DNA from: CAWJAP01 sp963834365 | GTDB lineage: Bacteria; Acidobacteriota; Vicinamibacteria; Vicinamibacterales; Vicinamibacteraceae | Assembly: GCA_963834365.1 (NCBI GenBank) | Contig: CAWIBS010000030.1 | Span: 434,001-498,000 of the forward strand | Reading direction: 5' to 3' | Length of the DNA: 64,000 nt | Shown here: in pieces, positions 22,300 through 31,446 of the stretch | How positions within the stretch are numbered: the stretch's first letter is position 1 | Layout of the letters: each line of letters starts with the position of its first letter | Made by a program: the position numbers and the translations under genes | Notes under the pieces: model-generated | Told to the model about the DNA's origin: nothing | Database searches by the model: none | Seen by the model: the letters and a program-made list of their open reading frames with translations, nothing else

Positions 22300-23655
22300 C
22301 TAATCCATGGGGAGGCGCTCGACGAGGATCTGCTCGAGATAGTTGCGCAGCGGCTCGACCTCGATCCGGCCGACGATGTGGCTGGCGAACGCGTGGATCA
22401 GAATCGCGCGCGCATGCTCCTCGGCGATGCCGCGGGCACGCAGGTAGAACAGCTGGTTCTCCGCCAGCTGGCCGATCGTGGCGCCGTGCGTGCATCGCAC
22501 GTCGTCGGCGAAGATCTCGAGCTGCGGCTTCGTGTCGATGGTCGCATCGTCGGAGAGCAGCAGCACCTGATTGGTCTGTTTCGCGTCGGTCTTCTGCGCG
22601 TCCTGCCGCACGAAGATCTTGCCGTTGAACACGCCGCGGCCGTGATCGTCGAGGATGCCCTTGTAGAGCTCGTGGCTCTCGCAGTGCGGCTTGGCGTGGT
22701 CGATCGTCGTGTGATTGTCGATGAGGCGACGGCCATCGACGAGGTACAGCCCGTTGAGCGTGCAGTTGATGCCCTCGGCGTCGAGCACCGCGTTGATGTC
22801 GTTGCGCACGAGCGCGCCGCCGAGCGTGATGTTCTGGGAGGCGAACACCGCGCTGCGCGACAGGTGGAGGTGCGTGCTCGAGACGTGGTACGCCGACAGG
22901 CTCTCGCGCTGCACGCGGCAGTGCTCGATCTGCGAGCCTTCGCCGCAGAGGATCTCGGTCACCGCGTTGGTGAAGTACTGCTGGCCCTCGGCGCCGGCAT
23001 AGCTCTCGACGATGTGGGCCTGGCTGTGGCGGCCGGCGACGATGAGCGTCCGCGGATGCGTTCCGGCTGGAGTCCTCGTGTCGGTGAGGAACAACAGATG
23101 GATGGGCCGCTCGATGACCGCGTCGTTCGGGAGCACGATGACGGCGCCGTCGGTCGCGAGCGCCGAGTTCAGGGCCGTGAAGCCCTTCATCGCGAATTTG
23201 ATCGCCCGCCCGAACCAGGGCTCGAGCAGCGCCGGCTCGCTGGAGAGGACGGCCGCGAGGCTCTCCACACGCACGCCCTTCGGGAGCCCGGTCACGTTCG
23301 AGAGGGACGGCGCGAAGCTGCCGTTCAGGAACACGAGCTCGTGCGCGTCGAGTCCGGGCACGACGAAGCGCCCCTTGAGCGCGGCGCCAGCGGCGCTGGC
23401 GTCGCCGGCGGCAGGACCGAACACCCGCTCGGCGATCGGGGCGACGCTCGTGAAGCGAAACTCCTCGTCCCGGGTCGTCGGGAACCCCTCGGCGAGGAAG
23501 CGGCGCGACCCGGCCTCCCGCAGGTCCGCCAGCCACGGCGGCTGGCCCGATGCCGCGCGCAGCGCCTCGGAACGGGCGGCATAGGACGAAAGGGGATCGG
23601 TCGCGGTCGGAGTGGCCGTCATCGGAGCCTGTGGTGCCTCGGTGGTTGGGGTCAT
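22300..23655 (-). CDS. sufD: Fe-S cluster assembly protein SufD
   Basis: About 451 residues, intact. SufD pairs with SufB in the SufBC2D scaffold. Recognisable parts are the N-terminal TRDEEFRFTSVAPI, the beta-helix core (HSQAHIVESYAGAEG, HLHLSRSAVFASQNITLGG), the C-terminal CTHGATIGQLAENQLFYLRARGI and the tail LEQILVERL. The frame is open up to a TTG at 23709, but a perfect palindrome at 23681-23700 lies in that stretch. The ATG at 23655 is preferred, and an ATG at 23622 is also possible. No clear ribosome-binding site decides it. Confidence 0.9.
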   Translation of the reverse strand: MTPTTEAPQAPMTATPTATDPLSSYAARSEALRAASGQPPWLADLREAGSRRFLAEGFPTTRDEEFRFTSVAPIAERVFGPAAGDASAAGAALKGRFVVPGLDAHELVFLNGSFAPSLSNVTGLPKGVRVESLAAVLSSEPALLEPWFGRAIKFAMKGFTALNSALATDGAVIVLPNDAVIERPIHLLFLTDTRTPAGTHPRTLIVAGRHSQAHIVESYAGAEGQQYFTNAVTEILCGEGSQIEHCRVQRESLSAYHVSSTHLHLSRSAVFASQNITLGGALVRNDINAVLDAEGINCTLNGLYLVDGRRLIDNHTTIDHAKPHCESHELYKGILDDHGRGVFNGKIFVRQDAQKTDAKQTNQVLLLSDDATIDTKPQLEIFADDVRCTHGATIGQLAENQLFYLRARGIAEEHARAILIHAFASHIVGRIEVEPLRNYLEQILVERLPMD

Positions 23656-23680
23656 CGGATCGTGCGTGCGATGCTCGTGT

Positions 23681-23700
23681 GGCGCGGCTGAAGCCGCGCC
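23681..23700. repeat. Perfect palindrome GGCGCGGCT-GA-AGCCGCGCC
   Basis: Nine-base-pair arms around GA, between sufC and sufD. A second palindrome with the same CGGCTGAAGCCG core lies at 47239-47256. It may act as an intercistronic hairpin in the suf transcript. Confidence 0.6.
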
Positions 23701-23712
23701 CTCCTGCAAACC

Positions 23713-24456
<744 letters not shown>

Positions 24457-24569
24457 GGCTACGGGCTACGGACTACAGGCTGCGGGCCAAAGTTGCGTCG
24501 GCTGCACGGTCGCGGGCGGTGACAGGTAATCCTTCCCGAAGCCTGTAGCCCGCAGCCGATCGGGCGGCG
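24457..24569. repeat. Micro-repeats between sufB and sufC
   Basis: The gap starts with GGGCTACGGACTACAGG (24463-24479) and ends near 24540-24560 with CCTGTAGCCCGCAGCC, which is roughly the reverse complement. The mRNA could form a hairpin between two operon genes. The same word occurs at 286 and 35742. Confidence 0.55.
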
Positions 24570-26013
24570 CTAGCCGACCGATCCTTCCAGGCTCACGCCG
24601 AGCAGCTTCTGCGCTTCGACCGCGAACTCCATGGGGAGCTCGCGGAAGACGTCCTTGCAGAAGCCGTTGACGATCATGTTCACGGCGTCCTCGGTCGAGA
24701 GACCCCGCTGGCGCAGATAGAAGATCTGGTCTTCGCCGATCTTCGACGTCGAGGCCTCGTGCTCGACGATCGACGAGGTGTTCTTCACCTCGATGTAGGG
24801 AAAGGTGTGCGCCCCGCAGCGATCGCCGATCAGCAGCGAGTCGCACTGCGTGTAGTTTCGCGAGTCGGTGGCGCCCTTCGCGATCTTGACGAGGCCCCGG
24901 TAGCTGTTCTGGCCGACGCCGGCCGAGATGCCCTTCGAGACGATCGTGCTGCGCGTGTTCTTCCCGAGGTGCACCATCTTGGTGCCGGTATCCGCCTGCT
25001 GCCGGTTGTTGACGACGGCGACGGAATAGAACTCGCCGACGGCGTTGTCGCCGACGAGCAGGCAGCTCGGGTACTTCCAGGTGATGGCGGACCCGGTTTC
25101 CACCTGCGTCCAGGTGATCTTCGCGTTCGTCATCGCCTTGCCGCGCTTGGTGACGAAGTTGTAGATGCCGCCCTTGCCCTCCTTGTCGCCCGGATACCAG
25201 TTCTGCACGGTCGAATACTTGATCGTGGCGCCGTCGAGCGCGACCAGCTCGACGACGGCCGCGTGCAGCTGGTTCTCGTCGCGGCTCGGGGCCGTGCACC
25301 CTTCGAGATAGCTGACATACGAGCCTTCGTCGGCGATGATCAGCGTCCGCTCGAACTGGCCGGTGTCACGGGCGTTGATGCGGAAGTAGGTGGACAGCTC
25401 CATCGGGCAGCGCACGCCCTTCGGGATGTAGGCGAACGAGCCGTCGCTGAAGACCGCGGAGTTGAGCGCGGCGTAGAAGTTGTCGGTGTGGGGCACGACC
25501 GACCCGACGTACTTCCGGACGAGCTCGGGATGCTCGGTCACGGCTTCGGAGAACGAACAGAAGATGATGCCGAGGTCGGCGAGCTTGGCCTTGAAGGTCG
25601 TCGCCACGGAGACCGAGTCGAACACGGCGTCAACGGCCACGCCGGCGAACAGCTTCTGTTCCTCGAGCGGGATCCCGAGCTTCTCGAACGTGCTCCGGAT
25701 CTCGGGGTCCATCTCGTCGAGACTCGACAGCTGCTTCTTGGCCTTGGGCGCCGAGTAGTAGCGGATTTTCTGGAAGTCGACCGCCGGGTAGGTGACGTTC
25801 GGCCAGGTCGGCACCGTCATCGCCGTCCACGCCCGGTAGGCCTTCAGGCGCCACTCGAGCATCCACTCCGGCTCGTTCTTCTTGGCCGAGATCGCCTTGA
25901 CGACGTCCTCGTTGAGCCCCGGGGGCAGCGTGTCGGCTTCAATCGAGCGTTTCGAAGCCGTACTTGTATTCCTTGGTGGCGAGCTGTTCGATGGTTTCGG
26001 TGGCAGTGCTCAT
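24570..26013 (-). CDS. sufB: Fe-S cluster assembly protein SufB, one frameshift
   Basis: About 480 residues after repair of one extra base near 25942, which joins YKYGFETL to ADTLPPGLNEDVVKAISAKK. SufB is the cluster-building scaffold subunit. Characteristic segments are EWMLEWRLKAYRAW, PKGVRCPMELSTYFRINA, EGCTAPSRDENQLHAAVVEL, CDSLLIGDRCGAHTFPYIEVKN and EHEASTSKIGEDQIFYLRQRG. The ATG at 26013 follows GGGGGACCTC, a fair ribosome-binding site. It is the first gene of the operon behind the promoter at 26143-26172. Confidence 0.95.
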
Positions 26014-26142
26014 GAGGTCCCCCGCGGATTGGCCTCCGCCCGCAATCGGGTGCGATGCTGAAACAGCACCGGATCCCCCTGCGGGGTGGGCCCCATTCCG
26101 CCGGCCCCGGTTGTCCGCACGCGGACGCCGGAGCGACCTCAC

Positions 26143-26172
26143 AATATACGACCTTTCTGGTCGGCCTTGCAA
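26143..26172 (-). promoter_or_regulatory. suf operon promoter with palindromic spacer
   Basis: On the minus strand TTGCAA (26172-26167) and TATATT (26148-26143) are separated by 18 bases, a good housekeeping promoter. Most of the spacer is the perfect inverted repeat CGACC-5-GGTCG (26149-26163), well placed for a repressor such as an Rrf2/IscR-type Fe-S sensor. The leader is about 120 bases. The regulator identity is inference. Confidence 0.6.
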
Positions 26173-26225
26173 GCTGGACGCCACCCGGCGACGTCCCCGG
26201 CCGCGACCCGTGAGTCGGGCGATTT

Positions 26226-27587
<1,362 letters not shown>

Positions 27588-27692
27588 GGCTTGGGCTCAA
27601 GGCTCAGGGGACTCGAGGACAAGGGGTCGAGGGCTCAGGCTCGAGGCTCGAGCGCTCCACGCGCGGAAGGATAGTGCGGATACACTCTGCCC
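27588..27692. promoter_or_regulatory. Micro-repeats and candidate leaderless purE promoter
   Basis: 27592-27655 is a run of CTCAAGGCTCAGGG / CTCGAGGCTCGAG variants. At 27681-27686 TACACT lies exactly six bases upstream of the purE ATG, with no Shine-Dalgarno, suggesting transcription starts at or next to the start codon. Confidence 0.45.
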
Positions 27693-28187
27693 ATGACGCC
27701 GGACGCCTCCCCGCTCGTCGGGGTCATCATGGGCAGTCGCTCCGACTGGGAGACGATGAAGGCTGCGGCGGAGATCCTCGAGCGCTTCGAGGTGCCGCAC
27801 GAGTGCCGCGTCGTGTCGGCACATCGCACGCCCGACTGGATGGCTCAGTACGCGCGCGAGGCCGACGCGCGCGGGCTGCAGATCATCATCGCCGGGGCGG
27901 GCGGCGCGGCCCATCTGCCCGGGATGGTGGCGTCGCAGACGACCGTCCCCGTGATTGGCGTGCCGGTGCAGAGCCGGGCGTTGAACGGCCTCGATTCGCT
28001 GTTGTCGATCGTCCAGATGCCAGGCGGCGTCCCGGTCGCGACGATGGCGATCGGGACCGCGGGCGCCACCAACGCCGGCCTCTTCGCGGTGGCGCTGCTG
28101 GCCGCCACCCGGCCCGAACTGCGCGATCGACTGAAGGCGTTCCGCGAGGAACGCGCGAGGGCGGTGCGGGAGGAGACGCTGGAGTGA
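27693..28187 (+). CDS. purE: N5-carboxyaminoimidazole ribonucleotide mutase
   Basis: Intact, 164 residues. PurE converts N5-CAIR to CAIR in de novo purine synthesis. Signature segments are VIMGSRSDWETMKAA, the SAHRTPDWM loop, and IAGAGGAAHLPGMVASQT with the catalytic region, then PVQSRALNGLDSLLSIVQMPGG. It overlaps purK by four bases (GTGA), so the two are translationally coupled. Confidence 0.97.
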   Translation: MTPDASPLVGVIMGSRSDWETMKAAAEILERFEVPHECRVVSAHRTPDWMAQYAREADARGLQIIIAGAGGAAHLPGMVASQTTVPVIGVPVQSRALNGLDSLLSIVQMPGGVPVATMAIGTAGATNAGLFAVALLAATRPELRDRLKAFREERARAVREETLE

Positions 28188-29320
28188 GGCGGACCATCCC
28201 GCCGGGATCGACCGTCGGCGTCCTCGGGACGGGCCAGCTCGGTCGCATGTTCGCCATCGCCGCCCGGCGCATGGGCTATCGCGTGCACGCCTACTCGCCG
28301 GACCGCGATACGCCGACCGGACAGATCGCCGACGTCGAGATCACGGCCGGCTTCGACGATCTCGATGCACTCCGGGCGTTCGCCTCGCGCGTGGACGTCG
28401 TCACGTTCGAGTTCGAGAACGTGCCGTCCGCCAGCGTTGCCGCGGTCGCCGAACGAGTGGCCGTACGGCCGTCGGGGTCGGTGCTGCACACCACGCAGCA
28501 CCGGGCGCGCGAAAAGACCTTTCTGGCGCAGGCCGGACTGCCCGTGACGCCGTTCGCGATCGTCGAGACGGATGCAGACCTCGTCTCGGCGATGGCCCGG
28601 ATCGGCTGCCCCGCGGTGCTCAAGACAGCCAGCTTCGGCTACGACGGCAAGGGTCAGGTGCGCATCGAATCCGTCGCTGCCGCGGCGGACGCGTGGGGGG
28701 CGATTGGTCGCCAGCCAGCAGTCCTCGAGGCGTTCATCGACTTCGAGCGCGAGCTGTCGGTCGTCGCGGCCCGCTCACTGGCCCGCGAGCTCGTGCACTA
28801 CGCCGTCATCGAGAACACGCATGCGCGCCACATCCTGGACGTCTCGATCGCGCCGGCCGACGTGCCTCCGGCGGTGGCGCGCGAAGCCGTCCGGATCGCG
28901 CACGCCACGCTCGAGGCGCTGGACGTCGTCGGCGTCCTGTGCGTCGAGATGTTCCTGACTCGCGATGGCCGGCTCGTGGTCAACGAGCTGGCGCCGCGGC
29001 CGCACAATTCGGGGCACCTGACGTTCGACGCGGCGGTCACGAGTCAGTTCGAGCAGCAGCTGCGGGCGGTGTGCGGCCTGCCGCTCGGCTCGACGGCGCT
29101 CCTGCGACCGGCCGCGATGGCGAACCTGTTGGGCGACCTGTGGAGCGAGGGCGAGCCGGACTGGTCGGCTGCGTGTGCGTTTCCGGACGTCAAGCTCCAT
29201 CTGTATGGCAAGACGGAGCCGCGGGTCGGGCGCAAGATGGGGCACCTGACGGCCCTGGCCGAGACTCCCGGCGAGGCGGCCCGCATTGCACGGGCCGCGC
29301 GGTCAGCGTTGACGCGCTGA
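28184..29320 (+). CDS. purK: 5-(carboxyamino)imidazole ribonucleotide synthase
   Basis: 378 residues from a GTG at 28184 that overlaps the purE stop. PurK is the ATP-grasp enzyme that makes N5-CAIR from AIR, bicarbonate and ATP. Visible features are the N-terminal TVGVLGTGQLGRMFAIAARRMGYRVHAYSPD, the ATP-grasp lid VLKTASFGYDGKGQV, and the metal/carboxylate segment FLTRDGRLVVNELAPRPHNSGH. The tail MGHLTALAETPGEAARIA is typical. The gene is intact. Confidence 0.96.
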   Translation: MRRTIPPGSTVGVLGTGQLGRMFAIAARRMGYRVHAYSPDRDTPTGQIADVEITAGFDDLDALRAFASRVDVVTFEFENVPSASVAAVAERVAVRPSGSVLHTTQHRAREKTFLAQAGLPVTPFAIVETDADLVSAMARIGCPAVLKTASFGYDGKGQVRIESVAAAADAWGAIGRQPAVLEAFIDFERELSVVAARSLARELVHYAVIENTHARHILDVSIAPADVPPAVAREAVRIAHATLEALDVVGVLCVEMFLTRDGRLVVNELAPRPHNSGHLTFDAAVTSQFEQQLRAVCGLPLGSTALLRPAAMANLLGDLWSEGEPDWSAACAFPDVKLHLYGKTEPRVGRKMGHLTALAETPGEAARIARAARSALTR

Positions 29321-29335
29321 AGAACGTCCCGACGC

Positions 29336-30244
29336 TTACTTCTCCGGACTCGGGGCGCGAGGGAGAAACGGGAAGAGCCGCCGGATCTCCTCCGCATTCG
29401 GCCGGCGCCCGTACTCGCAGATCTCGAACGCCTCCGCGTGCTGGATTTTTGCCGCGCCCTCCTTCCCGTAGAACTTCTCCAGTGTGGCGCGCACGGCTGG
29501 TGACGGCTGGTTCCCACGCACTTTCGCGAGCCAGGCCTTGCGCGCCGTCGCGTCCTTGGGCACCTGGTCCAGCGTCCCGTCGTGCCACGGGAGCCACTCG
29601 TAGACCTGCGACACGTGGGCATCGAGCATCGCGATCTTCTTGTCGAAGGTGTCGTCGATGGCCACCGCGATGTCAGGCGAGAAGGGCTGCGGCTTCTGGA
29701 ATCGATCCTCGTAGTAGAGGAACACCGGATTCTTCTTCAGGGCAGGGGTGTCGGATGCGACGTTGGGCACCGTCACCATGAATGCGGCGTCCTGGACGAG
29801 CACGCCGGTGTAGCGGTGGTCGGGATGGTAGTCGTTCGGACGGGGGCTCAGCACCAAATCGGCTTTCCAGTCGCGAATCTGCCGGATGATTTGCTCGCGA
29901 ACCTCGAGGCTCGGCACGAGCTCGCCGTCATGATTGTCGAGGACCACGTAGTCGATGCCGACGCGACGGCCGGCTTCGCGAGCCTCGGCGCGACGGCGGG
30001 CGGCCAGCATGCCGCCACCCTCGGACTGATGCCCGGCGTCACCATTGGTGACAGCGACGAAGCGCACGCGGTGACCGGCAGCGACCCACTTCGCCGCCGT
30101 GCCGGCAGCGCGGATGTCGCAGTCGTCCGGGTGCGCGCCGAACGCAATGATGTTGAGCTGAGCCTGCTGCGCGTCCGCCGGCGGCGGCAGCGCCGCGCCG
30201 ACGCACACCGCAGCCATCGCGATCCAGCGCCCGACTGAAAGCAT
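29336..30244 (-). CDS. Exported PIG-L family deacetylase (LmbE-like)
   Basis: About 302 residues from the ATG at 30244, which has GGAGGGAGGA just upstream; a longer frame further upstream runs through a repeat and is not used. A signal peptide (MAAVCVGAALPPPADA) is followed by the zinc motif AFGAHPDDCD and the late His-containing PRPNDYHPDHRYTG. PIG-L enzymes remove N-acetyl groups from sugars such as GlcNAc derivatives. Export is unusual for mycothiol- or bacillithiol-type members, so cell-wall or scavenged glycans are a likelier substrate (inference). Confidence 0.85.
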   Translation of the reverse strand: MLSVGRWIAMAAVCVGAALPPPADAQQAQLNIIAFGAHPDDCDIRAAGTAAKWVAAGHRVRFVAVTNGDAGHQSEGGGMLAARRRAEAREAGRRVGIDYVVLDNHDGELVPSLEVREQIIRQIRDWKADLVLSPRPNDYHPDHRYTGVLVQDAAFMVTVPNVASDTPALKKNPVFLYYEDRFQKPQPFSPDIAVAIDDTFDKKIAMLDAHVSQVYEWLPWHDGTLDQVPKDATARKAWLAKVRGNQPSPAVRATLEKFYGKEGAAKIQHAEAFEICEYGRRPNAEEIRRLFPFLPRAPSPEK

Positions 30245-30276
30245 TTCGTCCTCCCTCCGCGGCATTCTAGTGGGGA

Positions 30277-30316
30277 CTGTCCCCGAAAGGGCGTTCCCCG
30301 CACGTTTCGGGGACAG
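30277..30316. repeat. REP-like inverted repeat CTGTCCCCGAAA / TTTCGGGGACAG
   Basis: Two perfect 12-bp arms (30277-30288 and 30305-30316) with a 16-base loop lie between the PIG-L gene and the tandem paralogues. It resembles REP elements mobilised by REP-associated tyrosine transposases; no such transposase is in the window. Confidence 0.6.
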
Positions 30317-30358
30317 CCTCATAGCCTGAGCTTGCAGCGGGCGGGAATTTGTTTTGTG

Positions 30359-30769
30359 ATGTCACTCCCCATGATCCGCACCGCGGTCCTGGACGTCGGC
30401 GGCGACGGGATTTCGACCACCGTCGACGACGAGCTGTGGCCGGTGCTGCCCGCGACGTTGCTCACGATCCATCGGACGAGCGACGCCGACGAGCAGACCC
30501 GCCAGATCATCTGCGCGCTGGACGGAAAGCGCGTCGGACAGCTCCTGTTCGGCGAGATCCTGACCTTCGAGATCGTCCCGGGTCCGCACCTGCTCCGCGC
30601 GCACAACACGCTCGTCTGGAAAACGCTGGCGCTCGACGTGCGGCCCGGGTCGCACGCCCACGTGACGGTCTGGAACCGCGCGTTGGGCGGACACGTGCTG
30701 CTGCTGGCTTTTCTCGGCGTCGCCCCGCTCGGTGTCGGCGTGGCCCTCGGCCCGCCCGCCGCCGTGTGA
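30359..30769 (+). CDS. Unknown protein, first of two tandem paralogues
   Basis: About 136 residues from the ATG at 30359; ATG 30374 is equally possible. It shares a core with the next gene: LTIHRTSxxDEQxRQIxCxxDGxxVGQLLxG, then PGxHxLxxxNTLVWKT and a VWNRxxGG stretch. The core looks like a small beta-sandwich (about residues 35-110), followed by a hydrophobic C-terminal helix (VLLLAFLGVAPLGVGVAL) that may insert in a membrane. I do not recognise the family. The paralogue has lost the first 25 or so residues. Confidence 0.7.
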   Translation: MSLPMIRTAVLDVGGDGISTTVDDELWPVLPATLLTIHRTSDADEQTRQIICALDGKRVGQLLFGEILTFEIVPGPHLLRAHNTLVWKTLALDVRPGSHAHVTVWNRALGGHVLLLAFLGVAPLGVGVALGPPAAV

Positions 30770-30816
30770 CGGGACGTCCGGCCTGCGACCCCCGTCACTA
30801 CGGATAAGCTGGATCG

Positions 30817-31227
30817 ATGCCGACACCCGATCCTGTTCCGGGTCAGCTCACAATCCACCGGACATCCGGCGAGGACGAGCAGTCGCGCCAGATCCTCTGC
30901 TCGATCGACGGGACCTACGTCGGCCAACTCCTGTACGGCGGCACCCTCACGCGGACCATCGCCGCCGGCGATCACACCCTCACCGTGAACAACACGCTCG
31001 TCTGGAAGACGGTGCGGTTCCACGTCGAACCGGGCGATCACGTGCACTTCACCGTCTGGAATCGCGCCTGGGGTGGTTCGTTGATGCGGATGCTGCTGGT
31101 CTTCTTCGGAGCGGCGCCACTCGCGGTCAGCGTGCGACGCGGCCTGCCAGCGGCGGGCGGACGCGATCCCGAGGGAGGAACACCGGACGGTCCTCTTGAC
31201 GTTTCCGGGCGTTCTGCCTCAAAGTGA
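30817..31227 (+). CDS. Unknown protein, second of two tandem paralogues
   Basis: 136 residues. It aligns along most of its length with the gene at 30359, including identical NTLVWKT and VWNR blocks, so the pair arose by duplication. The hydrophobic segment here is MLLVFFGAAPLAVSV, followed by a polar Gly/Pro/Ser tail. TAAGCT lies exactly six bases upstream of the ATG with no Shine-Dalgarno, so this copy may have its own leaderless promoter. No function can be assigned. It lies directly upstream of the cysteine leader peptide. Confidence 0.7.
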   Translation: MPTPDPVPGQLTIHRTSGEDEQSRQILCSIDGTYVGQLLYGGTLTRTIAAGDHTLTVNNTLVWKTVRFHVEPGDHVHFTVWNRAWGGSLMRMLLVFFGAAPLAVSVRRGLPAAGGRDPEGGTPDGPLDVSGRSASK

Positions 31228-31233
31228 AAGGCC

Positions 31234-31311
31234 ATGTTCGCGACGACCACCTGCGCGTGTTGTTGGGCGCCCTGCGCCCCCACGGCCCTGGTGTCGTCTG
31301 TACGAGCCTGA
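31234..31311 (+). CDS. Cysteine-rich leader peptide of the cysM transcript
   Basis: A 25-codon frame, ATG 31234 to TGA 31309-31311, with AAAGG just upstream. Residues 4-16 read TTTCACCWAPCAP, so four Cys codons fall at 31252, 31258, 31261 and 31273. The frame is followed by a hairpin over the stop codon, an intrinsic terminator at 31352-31385, and then the cysteine synthase gene. This is the layout of ribosome-mediated attenuation: slow decoding of Cys codons when Cys-tRNA is short would prevent terminator formation. Polycysteine leaders with this role are known in mycobacteria. Here the role is inferred from position and codon content. Confidence 0.7.
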   Translation: MFATTTCACCWAPCAPTALVSSVRA

Positions 31312-31337
31312 GCGAGCGGTCTGATACCTCACTCGGC
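31306..31337 (+). promoter_or_regulatory. Leader hairpin over the stop codon of the Cys leader
   Basis: GCCTGAGCGAG (31306-31316) pairs with CTCACTCGGC (31328-31337) with one bulged base and one mismatch. The TGA stop lies in the 5' arm, so a ribosome stopped there would melt it and a ribosome stalled at the Cys codons would not. It is a candidate pause or anti-terminator partner; the alternative pairing was not computed. Confidence 0.45.
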
Positions 31338-31351
31338 ACACGAAACGCCAA

Positions 31352-31385
31352 GGCCCGGGGCACACCCCCGGGCCTTTTTGTTTTT
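31352..31385 (+). terminator. Intrinsic terminator/attenuator upstream of cysM
   Basis: GGCCCGGGG (31352-31360) and CCCCGGGCC (31366-31374) form a perfect 9-bp GC stem with a 5-base loop, followed by TTTTTGTTTTT. It lies 61 bases before the cysM start and 40 bases after the leader stop. It could also end the upstream paralogue transcript. Confidence 0.85.
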
Positions 31386-31446
31386 CGGCCGTCGGTGGGT
31401 CGCGGGACCAGCGAGTCGGACAATCGGGCAACCCCAGGAACTCGAC

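Noticed and set aside
22237..23691. A 484-codon plus-strand frame over sufD/sufS
   Set aside because: It is antisense to conserved suf genes and shows only shadow-type Arg/Val/Asp composition.
24759..26015. A 418-codon plus-strand frame over sufB
   Set aside because: It is the mirror of a highly conserved gene, with no start signal.
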